Assembly (NCBI RefSeq): GCF_026213295.1
Contig: NC_079418.1
Location: forward strand, 3,533,887-3,597,886
Reading direction: 5' to 3'
DNA length: 64,000 nt
Origin: Gadus chalcogrammus
Lineage: Eukaryota > Chordata > Actinopteri > Gadiformes > Gadidae
Part shown: positions 22,150-32,715 of the stretch, piece after piece
Layout of the letters: every line of letters starts with the position of its first letter
Numbering within the stretch: the first letter of the stretch is position 1
Position numbers and translations under genes: made by a program
Notes under the pieces: model-generated
Told to the model about the DNA's origin: nothing
Database searches by the model: none
The model's input: only the letters and a program-made list of their open reading frames with translations

Positions 22150-22560
22150 TAGAGACGTTATTCAATACATCCAGATATTCCTTATAGACAATAATCGTTA
22201 TCTGTCCTTATTGATTAATCCGCTTCAACAGACTAAACCATCAACCCACGCGGCAAAGAGATGTTGTTTAGTATCGCAGTTTATCTATGCGACAGGTCCA
22301 GCAGTAATTCAATGAAACACAGTAAAAGAGATATCTCTTATCCTTGTCAACTTATCTAGGTCTAGTTTTAACGGGTCCAACAGTAAATGGAAGCAACACA
22401 GTAAAAAGGTTATTTATCATTGTCAATTTATCTATTTCCGCAGGTTAAGCCATAGACCGAAGCAATACGTCAGAGAGACATTATTCATTATTATCAATCT
22501 ATCTATTCTTTCCTTTACCCGTTTTAACGGGCGAAGATAGAGCGGACCACGCATACACTC
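22150..22560 (-). repeat. Degenerate leader repeats
   Basis: Related segments recur about every 80-90 bp (for example AACAGTAAAAGAGATAT, AACACAGTAAAAAGGTTATT, CAGAGAGACATTATTCATT, each followed by TGTCAA.TTATCTA). They are too diverged to phase exactly. Confidence 0.45.
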
Positions 22561-22774
22561 ACTGATTCACTCACAGATTCTCTCTTTCGCGCAGACGTAC
22601 ACAAACACATATCAACAGACTTCTCATTCTGTGTCCCGCACCCACAATCATCAGATACGGCAAAATAGCGTTGAGCATAACAAAGCAAGCAAGCGTTGCA
22701 CACATAGCCGGGTTATCATTAATTGATTTATTTCTATATTTAGCCGGCCCACAAATACGCTTGTTCTCTTTCTT

Positions 22775-22990
22775 TCTCTCTCTCTGGGCCTCTCACACAC
22801 ACACACACACACACACACAGTCTCTCCGTCTCAATCTCTCTGGGCCTCTTACACACACACACACAGCCTCTCCGTCTCAATCTCTCTGGGCCTCTTACAC
22901 ACACACACACAGCCTCTCCGTCTCAATCTCTCTGGGCCTCTTACACACACACACACAGCCTCTCTCACGCATACACACACTGTCTCTCTG
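22775..22990. repeat. 47-bp repeats with embedded (CA)n
   Basis: TCTCTCTGGGCCTCTTACACACACAC...AGCCTCTCCGTCTCAA repeats about four times between 22,777 and 22,965, inside the ERV leader. Frames running through it are simple-sequence artefacts. Confidence 0.8.
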
Positions 22991-23082
22991 TGTGTCACTC
23001 GTGCCCCAGGCATACGGTTTCCTCTGCAAAGGGACTCTAACCTTCTTACCACATAGAATTATTTAATACACATTCATTATTT

Positions 23083-23625
23083 GGCCATCGGTAGTCTTGT
23101 ATCACTATGACCGATTCTTATAGGCCCTAGTTTTTTCTTCTCATTCCCTCTGGGTTCCACCCGCGGCCCAGGCATCCCTCTGGGCTCCACTCTTGGCCCA
23201 GGCATACATTATTCGGCCATCGGTAGTCTTGTATCACTATGACCGATTCTTATAGGCCCTTCTCATTCCCTCTGGGTTCCACCCGCGGCCCAGGCATCCC
23301 TCTGGGCTCCACTCTTGGCCCAGGCATACATTATTCGGCCATCGGTAGTCTTGTATCACTATGACCGATTCTTATAGGCCCTTCTCATTCCCTCTGGGTT
23401 CCACCCGCGGCCCAGGCATCCCTCTGGGCTCCACTCTTGGCCCAGGCATACATTATTCGGCCATCGGTAGTCTTGTATCACTATGACCGATTCTTATAGG
23501 CCCTTCTCATTCCCTCTGGGTTCCACCCGCGGCCCAGGCATCCCTCTGGGCTCCACTCTTGGCCCAGGCATACATTATTCGGCCATCGGTAGTCTTGTAT
23601 CACTATGACCGATTCTTATAGGCCC
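23083..23625. repeat. 122-bp tandem repeat in ERV leader, 4.4 copies
   Basis: GGCCATCGGTAGTCTTGTAT starts at 23083, 23215, 23337, 23459 and 23581. The last three intervals are exactly 122 bp; the first is 132 because of a short T-rich insert. Copies appear nearly identical. Confidence 0.9.
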
Positions 23626-23952
23626 TATGGTCTCGAGGGTATTCTTTCACCATGCAACGAGCCGATATTCGATGTGTCACGCGTTCAGGGTCAATTGGGT
23701 TTATGGGGCAATGCTGGAATGCAACTCTATTCGTCCCCACGAGATATCCCGTAGCGAACCGCTCTCACAGTCTCACCTCCTAATGTGGTTCCTATATAAC
23801 TATGCAGAGTTTGGATTTTATCAACAGGTTCTGCCTACCTTTTGTTGGGTGCGCGCGAGGTGAGACTGCAGGAATCGGTCCGGTGCTCCGGGGTCTCGAG
23901 GTCGTGCCGCTCTCCGTCTCTCGTTTCCCAGTTGCGTGTTCAATTCAGAAAA

Positions 23953-23972
23953 AATCACGTCGGAGGTCACCA
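23953..23972 (-). other. ERV primer-binding site, tRNA-Trp type
   Basis: Three bases inside the 5' LTR boundary (23976), the - strand reads TGGTGACCTCCGACGTGAT. This matches the tRNA-Trp primer site used by avian alpharetroviruses except for one inserted base. On the + strand, similarity to tRNA-Trp resumes further out (GTTGCGTGTTCAA at about 23932-23944). Confidence 0.8.
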
Positions 23973-23975
23973 AAT

Positions 23976-24718
23976 TGAAGGGAAAAACGGTCTGTCTAGT
24001 TACTGGATCAGATAAAATGAGACGGAGAGGTAATAAAGTCTATCGGCACGAGGACCTTGGATTTATTAAGTAAAGTGGCAACGGTTATACAGAGTCATAA
24101 AGCGTGAGAAATCGAATATGTCTAAGTCCCTAATCAGCGCTGATGGTTCGTCCAGAGCTTCGCCTCCGTGGAAGGTCTGCTTCAGAAGAAGGGGGAGAAG
24201 TGTCTGTGTGATACAGTTTTATGCTGTATCTTCCTCTTGGTGAGGTGTGTGCGTTTGAGACGTATGTGGTTCTGTGTGTCTTTGCGTGACCTTGGCTCTC
24301 AGGCCCTAGTGTGTCTCCTCGTGTTCTTCCTGATGGGGGAGCGCCTCAAAGAGTCTCCTGATTGTGGCCCTCCCGTTCTGAGGATGAAACAGTGCTTTGC
24401 GTGACCTTGGCTCTCAGGCCCTAGTGTATCTCCTCGTGTTCTTCCTGATGGGGGAGCGCCTCAAAGAGTCTCCTGATTGTGGCCCTCCCGTTCTGAGGAT
24501 GAAACAGTGCATTGTCTGAGTGTTTACCATTTGCCGGGAGGAGAGATGGGGCCTTGGTTCTGGCCTTCACCTGACCATGTTATCATGTGTGTGTTATGTG
24601 TTAAAAATTGACTATATTATAACGTGACTGCCATGTGTTGTGCTCCTCAAGCTAGGGTAGGAGTTAGCTATATTTATAATGTACATGTGATGTACTCAGC
24701 AGGTTATTTTGCCCAACA
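23976..24718 (-). repeat. ERV 5' LTR (743 bp)
   Basis: Same length and, as far as I can read, the same sequence as the LTR at 14581-15323, including the 115-bp internal duplication. It is the 5' LTR in the element's orientation. TATG follows at 24719-24722. Confidence 0.9.
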
Positions 24719-25976
24719 TATGCAAACTCGAGTTTGCCTGTCCACCAACCGAGTTCATTTGTAACGAGTAGTACTCGAGTTATCGATTCCCCAGATATCA
24801 GAAACGGTTGCTTCAACTTCAAAAAATTGCTTCAAAAAATCGTTCATACTCCGCGTACCACTAGAGGGCGCTCGCGTACCACAGATTGAGAACGGCTGTG
24901 CTAGGGTGACCTGCCTCAGAAGGACCTAATCCTCCCCCCTGCCTTGAGCCGACAGCCAGGGAAAGCAGACCACTATCTGCTTTGCGTGAGTCTATTATAG
25001 ATCTTCTCAACCGGTGAAGTAAAAATTAGCTGCAGTATTGGTATATGTTTTCATTCCTAATTATGAACAGTTTGTGATTTGAGCTGTTTTGTGAATGGTT
25101 TACAGCTCATGAAACCAGCAGATAGGGAGCTCATTTTGCTGGACTCTCTAGAACCTGAAGTGTGGTTACCAGGACACTTTTAGGTTTTGTAACATAAGGA
25201 CAGCTATCAGCCCTGTTCTGTGGCTTTTTATGGATATTGGACAGATTTCATAGTAACCGGATACTATGAAATATAATCAAGCCTCGTTAAAAGGCTATTT
25301 TCAAGGTTAGCCCTGTTCAGTGGCTATAAATGCTATTTTTGCTTGCAATGGTATTTCTGAATGTAAGGAAAACCTAAAAAGTGAAACTTATACCAGTATA
25401 ATTATGATTGATCTTGACAGAGACCTAGAACAACGCATTGCCCCAGGCCAGTGGAGAACTACGCTTGGCAGAGACATCAAGGTACAGTTCTTTAGTATTT
25501 CATGCACTTGCATATGCATGTTTTTATTTCCTTTAGCCCATATCACAGTGATATTGCCTATCTAACGCCTTGCCTATGTCTTACAGGGTTTCCCGTGCCA
25601 AACCACTGGCAATTACTGTGGTGTCCTCATGCTGATGGTAAATATCTTATGTAGTCTCTATTTAAGGTGTGTTGGTATCCTTTGACACTTTCATAACTTC
25701 ATATGTTTCCCTTTTACAGTATGCATTCTGCATATGCACGGATGCTCCACTACTTTTCACGAGGTCAGTATTTTATTTATGGGAGAAAGGAGACATAAAA
25801 CAAACACCACTGTGTTGTTTCTTTTTAACATTGAGTTATGGAGACTTTACTTGAAACAGTGACTTGCATGCAAAATGTTTAATGTTGAGCAGAGAAATTA
25901 TAAAGTACTGAATATTGGCTGAAAATGACAATTAGTACTCAACCTAATGCATATATTCTTCCATTACTTTTAGCTG

Positions 25977-25978
<2 letters not shown>

Positions 25979-26072
<94 letters not shown>
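25979..26072 (+). repeat. (TC)n microsatellite
   Basis: About 94 bp of uninterrupted CT/TC dinucleotide between the acceptor-like TTTTAG at 25974 and the following LINE tail. Confidence 0.95.
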
Positions 26073-26075
<3 letters not shown>

Positions 26076-26162
26076 TATTAATACTGTACTACTGCACAAG
26101 AATTCCAATGTGTTTGAACTGTCTGGTTTATGCACAAATGGCGAATAAAAACCTTTGAACTT
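26073..26162 (+). mobile_element. L2-like LINE 3' tail
   Basis: Ends GGCGAATAAAAACCTTTGAACTTTGA, the usual L2-type 3' terminus. With the TC run it has been inserted into or just before the last protease exon. Confidence 0.55.
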
Positions 26163-26909
26163 TGACATGGCAGACATCAGGAAATGGTGGTGCATTTCCC
26201 TGATGGAACGTTTCCAGATCAATGGGCAGGACACAACTTTGAAAGTAATTTCTTAAATACATATTTTCATTTTTTATAAATAGGTGTAACTATTATGTTA
26301 CTATCTCACTCAAAAGCCACGGACGGAGGCTTGCATACTGGACCAAGGAGGCCCGAGCATTGCTCGCAGGGTTGCTGTTTAGGGTGTTTAGGGTCCCAAA
26401 GGCCAGAAAGACTGAACATAAGGTGACATGCTTGAAGAAATGCAGTTTTGATCATACATGCATATATATATTTATATCAATCTGTCTGTACATCGTTTAT
26501 CCATACTAAGCTTTTTCTTTATGTAATTGAACAATAAGAGTTTATTTATCCTTCAAAGGTTCGGTCTGAGAAGTCAGACCGAACCAGAAGTCAGGTGCTT
26601 CATTTCGGAGGTAATTGTTTTTACTTCACTGGTGCTGTAATTATTATTAACTCATCGACTGCTTTCTTTAGCTCTTTAAAGGACATTGATAAAGAATTAA
26701 ACACTTTACATCCCATATGTTTTTGTGGTAGTGGAAACCAAATGGGCACATATGGGGTTGTGTTATAATCAATTTACATATAATTTTCGATATTGAAATT
26801 GCTGTAGCCTTATGCAAAAAAGCTTTAAACGCCCCATTGCGTTTGAAACTGTGTTGTTGTTGTGTTATCTATGAAATCTTCTTGATCTTGCCTGACATAT
26901 ATTTTACAG

Positions 26910-28262
26910 TTGCCAAAGTCAGTGCTGTCTGACATCCTCACTGAGGTGGTACTCCAAGAGGGAGATAAAGCTTACTCAACTCTGGCTCTGGTGTGTTCCA
27001 CCCTCAGGAACATAGTGTCCACTGACAGGTTCAAAAGAGAGGCACATTTTCTGTGGCTCAACAGTAAGTGCATCAGTGAAGGGTGAATCAGTGTAAAATA
27101 TCCTAATTTAATATAATAATGTAATGTCCTGTGGGGTCTATACATGTTTTTACTGCTCTATAAAAATAAATGTGCTCTTTCATCTTACACTTTGCTTGTC
27201 ACAGGCGTCACTACATGGGGTAGAGTATCCGCCAACTACGGAGCAGAGTTCTACACCATGTACAGTATTGGGACCTGCATGGCCCTTTGTAGAGCCGACC
27301 TACGCGGTCGGCTCTACAAAGTCTGCACAGGTTCTTACCTTCGATAATAGGGTCTTTAAGCAGCAACGTTTTATGGGAGGCAACGGCATCGGGTTGCCGT
27401 AATATAACTCAAGTATCACTTAGCCACTCTCTACTTGCTTGAAAAAACACCCATTCCTCCTTATAAACAGACGGAATATTGGAACGGGAGGTGATAACAT
27501 AAATTCCAGAATGCCATAAGTTGTTCTCGAGGTAGCCCTCCACTCAACTGTTGCTGCTCCAAGTCCCTAATCTTATGTGTCAGTACATGAAGTGTTGAGG
27601 TCATACCTGTATAGACCACATGCAAAGTGTGTGGTTAGACTATGATTTCATATTTTTTTTCTGTTATAGGATATATTGGTACAGGGAAAAGAGGCAAACT
27701 GGAAGGAATATATTCCGACAGCTACGACGGGGGGTACTGTGATGACATATGCCGTCCAAGATTATAGGTACATTTTAAACGACTCGTATTTGTGTGATGA
27801 TTTGGAGACTTTACAAAAAATGACTGTAGCTCTGGACAATATGACACATACAATTGAACTGTGCAAGAGAGAATGGACTGATGCTTAATAAACCGGATGA
27901 CATTGTTATGTTGAAAAAAGATGATCTTAGGGCACTGCCAGTTCGAAAGCACAAGTCAAAACTGTCCAGAAAACGAAAATGGACCCAAGGTACAGTATGT
28001 TATGTTTTTGCTTACAATATTTGCTTATAATATTAGTTAAAATGCAAAACATGTCAAAACGGCAATGACTCTGTTCTCCTCCATACCCTGCCCCCTGCAT
28101 GCTTCATACTTTCCTTCCACTCCAGGGTTCCTTCTGCGCATTATAATTTACTGTCCTCTTTTACATGTTTTATTTGTACAGCTCCCTTGTCGCCCCTTAT
28201 CCAACATTGCGAGGAGGAGACACTGGGCCCCAGCTCTTCTGCTGTCGTGCACCCAAAATCCT
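26910..28262 (+). pseudogene. Ulp1/F-box gene, F-box and C-terminal exons
   Basis: Exon 26910-27063 (acceptor TTTACAG, donor ACA|GTAAGT) encodes an F-box-like motif: LPKSVLSDILTEVV followed by LALVCSTLRNIV. F-boxes bind SKP1 in SCF ubiquitin ligases. Next is 27205-27330 (TTWGRVSANYGAEFYTMYS), which contains a perfect hairpin, then about 27670-27770 (GYIGTGKRGKLEGIYSDSY, with a Cys/Asp end CDDICR) and a basic exon ending RKRKWTQ. The last exon, 28182-28262, reads APLSPLIQHCEEETLGP to a TGA. An apparent frameshift lies near 27,860. ATTAAA at 28354-28359 could be the polyadenylation signal. The family is uncharacterised to me. Confidence 0.6.
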
Positions 28263-28263
28263 G

Positions 28264-29285
28264 AGGATGCCATGGAGCTCGGCAGTGGGGTGCACAGTGT
28301 GTACTGTTCTCTGCTCTTCGAAAAAAAATCCCTAGCTAACCCTAACTATTTCTATTAAACTCTGAACCATTTTGCATCAGGCAACTGTGTGTTGGTGTGT
28401 CTTATTGCTTCCCACATCTGCGTCTGCATCTTTCACACTCCTGGCTAATAGTTTCAGCTTTTGTGCTGTACATCAGAAATGATCACCCTGTACCACACTG
28501 CTGACTTGTTGATGTTTTGTGAGCACTCACACATTTCTGTAGGTATCTTAAGTTTCCTACTGGAGTCACTTTGGACTTTGTGTTATTGTAAGAAATATTG
28601 TGTTGCAAAAACACTTTGTGTCTTACCCTTACCCTAACCTTAAACCCAGTAACATTTCTTCATCATAAACTGCAAGTTAGGCTGGTGCAATTATCAGTAT
28701 ATGCTATTTTTACCCTGGTGTTTACCCTAAGGCTACAATGTATGTAGCCTACAATGTAAACACATAAGAGAAGTTGATACACTTGCAAAATGGCATACAA
28801 ACATCCAGTCCAATATGAAAGAAAGAAGCTAGCTTCATTAAGGAATCAAACCCCTTATCCCTGTGTTAATGAGTTGTTCTCTGACCACTAACCCATCAGG
28901 TCTTAGTACATGTGATTCAAGAGTTAACCACTTGACAATCTTTAAACTTCGGTTTCCTAGAAATTGTAGACAGTGATGTGTGTACATTGTACGCTCATCC
29001 GTCACTCGCGATGTGTGTGCAGTCCAAAATGAAAGAAAAACCTTGCATCACTAGGGAATCTAACCCCCAATCATCAGTCATTAAATGTTGGTCGTTGGTA
29101 ACTGTAAACAAAGAGATCGCATTTTGTTTAACTGCTAACTAACAAACGGGTTTATGTGTTCACTGAACAAAGATTATGGAAATAACTTTTCCATCAGAAA
29201 AATCATTAGAACCGTTATTACCAACCCATAGACACTAAAAGCCAAAACCTTTCTCACATGCACACCCATCGCGAGCGTTGCACAT
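28264..29285. other. No recognisable gene
   Basis: AT-rich sequence downstream of the Ulp1/F-box gene. Two loosely similar segments (about 28,795-28,880 and 29,020-29,090: CAGTCCAA.ATGAAAGAAA...CA..A.GGAATC.AACCCC) suggest an old duplication. Nothing else is supported. Confidence 0.45.
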
Positions 29286-29933
29286 TCTTGAAAAAAGTTG
29301 TCCAATCCCGGATTGCTTTTAAGAGACTTTATTTGTTATAAAGTATTTCGGCATGGTAAACTACGGAGCAAAAGGAGGGAATTGTATCTAACGCGTGGAG
29401 AGGAAAATACCGTGATCTACTTCAAGCCCCCGGGCTTAGGCCTGGTGGCTCTCTGCCGTCTACCTATTGATCTCTGGCCTCTTCACCTCGAATCACCCGC
29501 TAGAGCAGCCTTTCTCAAACTTTTTTCAGCCAGGGCACCTTTCAAAAGTGCATATAATCTCAAGGCACCCCAGTGTAAAATATGATTAAAAACGACACTG
29601 CATAGCCTAAACGTAAATGCAAATGTCCTGTTTATTTAGACAGGACAGTAATGAACAGAGCATAATACAACTGTAAATATTAATAATAATAACAACTTCA
29701 TAGCAACTTTATAGCACCTTTAAAAACACAGGTTTACAAAGTGCTTCACAAAACAATAAATCAGAGACACAAATGCCATAAAACCATAAGAGGTGGACCG
29801 CCCAAGCTATACAGCAACACAGGCAATACAAGAACCCAACAAATTGAGACCAGGAGAACTCAAATGAAGTGCAGAGATAGCAGGAATGTTTTTCCATCAT
29901 AGTGCTTGTTTCCATCCGTGCCATACGCGCACA

Positions 29934-29939
<6 letters not shown>

Positions 29940-29967
<28 letters not shown>

Positions 29968-30062
29968 AACAATAATCCGCAATGAGAGAGGTCCACATTC
30001 GCGCATGCAGCGCGCATACGCACACAAATAAGCCGCAATTGAGAGAGAGAGGGGAGAGAGAG
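29940..30062. repeat. CA- and GA-rich simple sequence
   Basis: (CA)n at about 29,936-29,965 and GAGAGA-rich sequence at about 30,040-30,065 in the 3' part of the hAT element. Confidence 0.7.
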
Positions 30063-30159
30063 GGGGGTGTGACTCACAAACAATGAGAGACGTGAGCCTG
30101 GTGCGACGCACACAACCGGCCTATCCTGGCAGGGATGGATGAGAGGCAGACACGGAGCT

Positions 30160-32715
30160 CGCTCCCTGTACTTGTTCTTGATGTATGTCAGGCTTGAAAA
30201 GCTCAGTTCGCACAGATAAGTTGTGGAGAAGGGAAGCAAAATAGCAACAGCGCTACTTGAAGCCACTGGATACTCTTTTTCAACTGATATCCAAAACCTG
30301 TCCAATTCCATGTCACCAAATCTCATTTTGAATGTGCGGTCTTCCCTGATCTCCATCAGTTGCTCCTGTGTTGGCAATGGCCAGTCCGTTGCGCTCTCCA
30401 GTGCGCGTGAACTCCATGGATCACGCACCCAGTCAAACTGTGCATAACACTCCGATGGAAAATAATGATTAAATCGCTCGTCAAGAGATTTCAGATGCTG
30501 GGCTATGAGGTCAGAAAGCGTGCTGCTGTTTACATGCACATTGCACAGGGGAAACATATCCAGCTTGCCCTGTTCCACAAAGGAACGCCAGAGTGTGAGC
30601 TTAGATCTGAAGCCACGCAGTTTGTCAGACGAGGAGAGGAGGTTTTCTTCTTTGCCTTGCATTTTAATGTTCAGCTCATTGAGGTGCTTGAAGATGTCAG
30701 CCAAATACGCGAGTTTTACGCTCATCTGCGAGCAGCTCTGCATATGCAGATTTCTCTTCTGTCAAGAAGACTCTGAGTTCTTCTCTTAACTTGTACAATC
30801 GGCCCAAAACCTTCCCCCGTGACAGCCAGCGGACTGCCGTTTGTAGCAACAAGCTCTGATGCTCTGCCCCCATTTCCTTGCACAGAATCGAAAACAGGCG
30901 GCTCTTTAACGGGCGCGCTTTTATGAAATTAACAATGTCCACTGCTCTGTCAAGTACGTCCGAAAGTTCTTTTGGGAGCGTCTTTGCAGCAAGTGCCTCT
31001 CTGTGAAGGAAGCAGTGGGTTGTGCGGATGTCAGGGTTTTGCTGTTTGGCCCTGCTAATGAAACCTTTGGCACAGCCCGTCATTGCAGCCGCACCATCCG
31101 TACAGATACTAATACAGTTCTTCCAACTCAATCCTCCCTTTTCAAGATACTCATTTGTCACACGATAAATGTCTTCTCCTTTCGTTTTGTTTGGCAGCGG
31201 TTTGCAAAATAGAAAATTCTCTCTAATACGGTCCCCATCCACAAACCGAACATTTGCCAAGAGCTGAGCGTGCCCACTCACGTCTGTTGACTCATCAAGT
31301 TGTAAAGAAAAATGTCCACTTGTCTTGATTTTCCCCAAAACGGCAGCTTCAATATCCACAGACATGTCATTGATACGCCTCCCTATTGTACAATCCGACA
31401 GCGGGACCTTTGAAATTTCTTTTGCAGCTTGAGGCTCTAGCATTTTGTTTACAATTGCTGTACAGGCTGGCATAATTACAGTCTCTGCAATAGTGTGGGG
31501 CGTCTTTGTTTTAGCTACTATTTCAGCTACGAGGTAGCTAGCTTCCAGTGCCTTCTCCGAGACTTTTGCAGATTTAATCATCATTTGTTCTTGACGGCTG
31601 TGTTGTGTGGGGAAAAACGGTCTGTCTAGCTACTGGACCAGATAAAATGAGACGGAGAGGTAATAAAGTATCGGCACGAGGACCTTGGATTTATTAAGTA
31701 AAGTGGCAACGGTTATACAGAGTCATAAAGCGTGAGAAATCGAATATGTCTAAGTCCCTAATCAGCGCTGATGGTTCGTCCGGAGCTTCGCCTCCGTGGA
31801 AGGTCTGCTTCAGAAGAAGAGGGATGATGAGTCCCTGTGTGGTACAGTTTTTATGCTGTATCCTCCTCTCGATGAGGTGTGTGCGTTTGAGGTGTGTGTG
31901 GTTCTGTGTGTTTTGGCTCCCAGGCCCTGAGAGAGCTTCGTAAAGGGGGAGAGTTCCTCGTGTCTCCGGTGTGATAAATTAAAACGGGGAGTGCCCCCCT
32001 GAAATGTCTCGTGTGTGATAATTTAATGTGGCTCTCAGGCCCCTGGTGTGGGCAGAGGTATCTCTTGGTTCCTCCTAACGGGGAAGAGCTCTCAAAATGT
32101 CTCCTGTGTGATAATTAATGTGGCTCTCCCGTTCTGGAGATGATACTGGTGCATTGTCTGAGTGTCCACCATCTGCCTGCCTGGGAGATGGGGCCTTCAG
32201 CTCCGGCCTTGACCTGACTATATATTATCATGTTTGTGTTGTTGGGTTAGAGCAAGAGTTGACTATATTATAATGTGTCCATGTGATGTGCTCATCAGGC
32301 TAGGGTAGGAGTTAGCTATATTTATAATGTACATGTGATGTACTCAGCAGGTTATTTTTCCCAACAGTTGACTTTTCATTCGAACAAAATATTCAGCATC
32401 CTTGTCAGCAAGTGATGGATGATTAGTGGTCAGGTGTCTTTTAAGTTTGCTCGGAACCATCCCTTGGTTTGACAGTTTCATCCCACATATTAGACACAAA
32501 GGGAGAGGGCATGCTTCATCCCCAGTACTGATGAAGCCAAGTTTGAGGTAATTGTCGTTGTATGTTCTCTTTTTAGCCTTATCTACCTTTGCGACCTTTG
32601 GTGCAGACTCAGAGCTGGTGGACGAAGGCTCGCATGAAGTAGTAGGCTGAGGCTCCATTTCACAGTCAATCATGTCTGGTTCTTGTGGGGCTTTTCTTTT
32701 TAAAAAACGATCCAT
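30160..32715 (-). pseudogene. BED-finger hAT transposase (ZBED5/SCAND3-like)
   Basis: Starts MDRFLKRKAP at 32715. A BED-type finger follows (CLICGMKLSNQ...LKRHLTTNHP: CxxC and HxxxxH) up to the solo LTR. Beyond the LTR, 31602-30697 encodes the RNase H-like fold with D in LQLDESTDVSG and D in CTDGAAAMTG, plus HCFLHREALAAK. A single extra A near 30,715 (CGTAAAACTCGCG) shifts the frame; 30713 to about 30160 continues with KLAYLADIFKHLNELN and the dimerisation region (FSTTYLCELSFSSLTYIKNKYRE). The frame then leaves the family. Apart from the LTR, one frameshift and the odd C-terminus, this copy is well preserved. Confidence 0.85.
31606..32366 (-). mobile_element. Solo LTR of the ERV family
   Basis: Begins TGTGGGGAAAAACGGTCTG and ends TTTTTCCCAACA, colinear with the ERV LTR but clearly diverged: it lacks the 115-bp duplication and has its own GTTCCTCCTAACGGGGA segments. 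A 4-bp TSD, GTTG, flanks it at 31602-31605 and 32367-32370. It interrupts the hAT transposase between the BED finger and the catalytic domain. Confidence 0.9.

Larger units (their letters stand above)
14581..24718 (-). mobile_element. Gammaretrovirus-like ERV, two matching LTRs, pol-deleted
   Basis: Provirus-like unit in reverse orientation: 5' LTR 24718-23976, primer-binding site, about 2.9-kb repeat-rich leader, gag joined to a remnant of integrase, env in three frames, purine tract and 3' LTR 15323-14581. A 4-bp TSD, TATG, flanks it (14577-14580 and 24719-24722). Gag p30-like and Env features (CxxC in the surface part, CX6CC in the transmembrane part) place it near gammaretroviruses. Protease, reverse transcriptase, RNase H and the integrase core are missing. 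Confidence 0.9.
13763..24800. mobile_element. Possible second hAT-like element (TAGGGATGGGC end)
   Basis: CTAGGGATGGGCACGAGTAAACTCGAG (from about 13763) and, in reverse near 24,795, CTGGGGAATCGATAACTCGAG look like diverged inverted ends either side of the ERV. No clean TSD was found, so the call is tentative. Confidence 0.35.
12196..24898. mobile_element. hAT-type element with exact 8-bp TSD, heavily filled
   Basis: TGCTAGGG at 12188-12195 recurs at 24899-24906. The ends are CAGTGGTTCTCAAAC (left) and, reversed, CAGCCGTTCTCAATC (right), with GAGTACCACC/GCGTACCAC subterminal matches. I see no transposase of its own, so the original element was probably a short nonautonomous hAT. It grew to 12.7 kb by later insertions, chiefly the ERV. 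Confidence 0.85.
24908..26244 (+). pseudogene. Ulp1/SENP-type cysteine protease exons
   Basis: Five or more short exons with good splice sites: about 24920-24985 (GKADHYLLC, catalytic His), 25106-25183 (LILLDSLEPEVW, catalytic Asp), 25421-25481, 25587-25637 (GFPCQTTGNYCGVLML, with the oxyanion Gln and catalytic Cys), 25720-25763 (YAFCICTDAPLLFT) and about 26163-26244 (DIRKWWCISLMERFQ). The His, Asp, Gln and Cys of peptidase family C48 are all present, so the product would remove SUMO-like modifiers. The second exon ends in an in-frame TAG before a usable donor, and the last is abutted by a TC microsatellite and a LINE tail. The gene is therefore probably damaged. Confidence 0.7.

Noticed and set aside
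23083..23625. CRISPR-like array of regularly spaced repeats
   Set aside because: Units are 122 bp and contiguous with no unique spacers; it is a tandem repeat in an ERV leader in a eukaryotic genome.
23928..23975. A tRNA-Trp gene
   Set aside because: Only the 3' part of the tRNA is present and it abuts an LTR, so it is a primer-binding site with extended similarity.
25925..26234. Ser-Leu and Arg-Glu repeat frames
   Set aside because: Read-through of the TC microsatellite.
28065..28358. 97-codon + frame as a gene
   Set aside because: It spans an intron and the last Ulp1/F-box exon in a different frame; the spliced reading (CEEETLGP to TGA) is more plausible.
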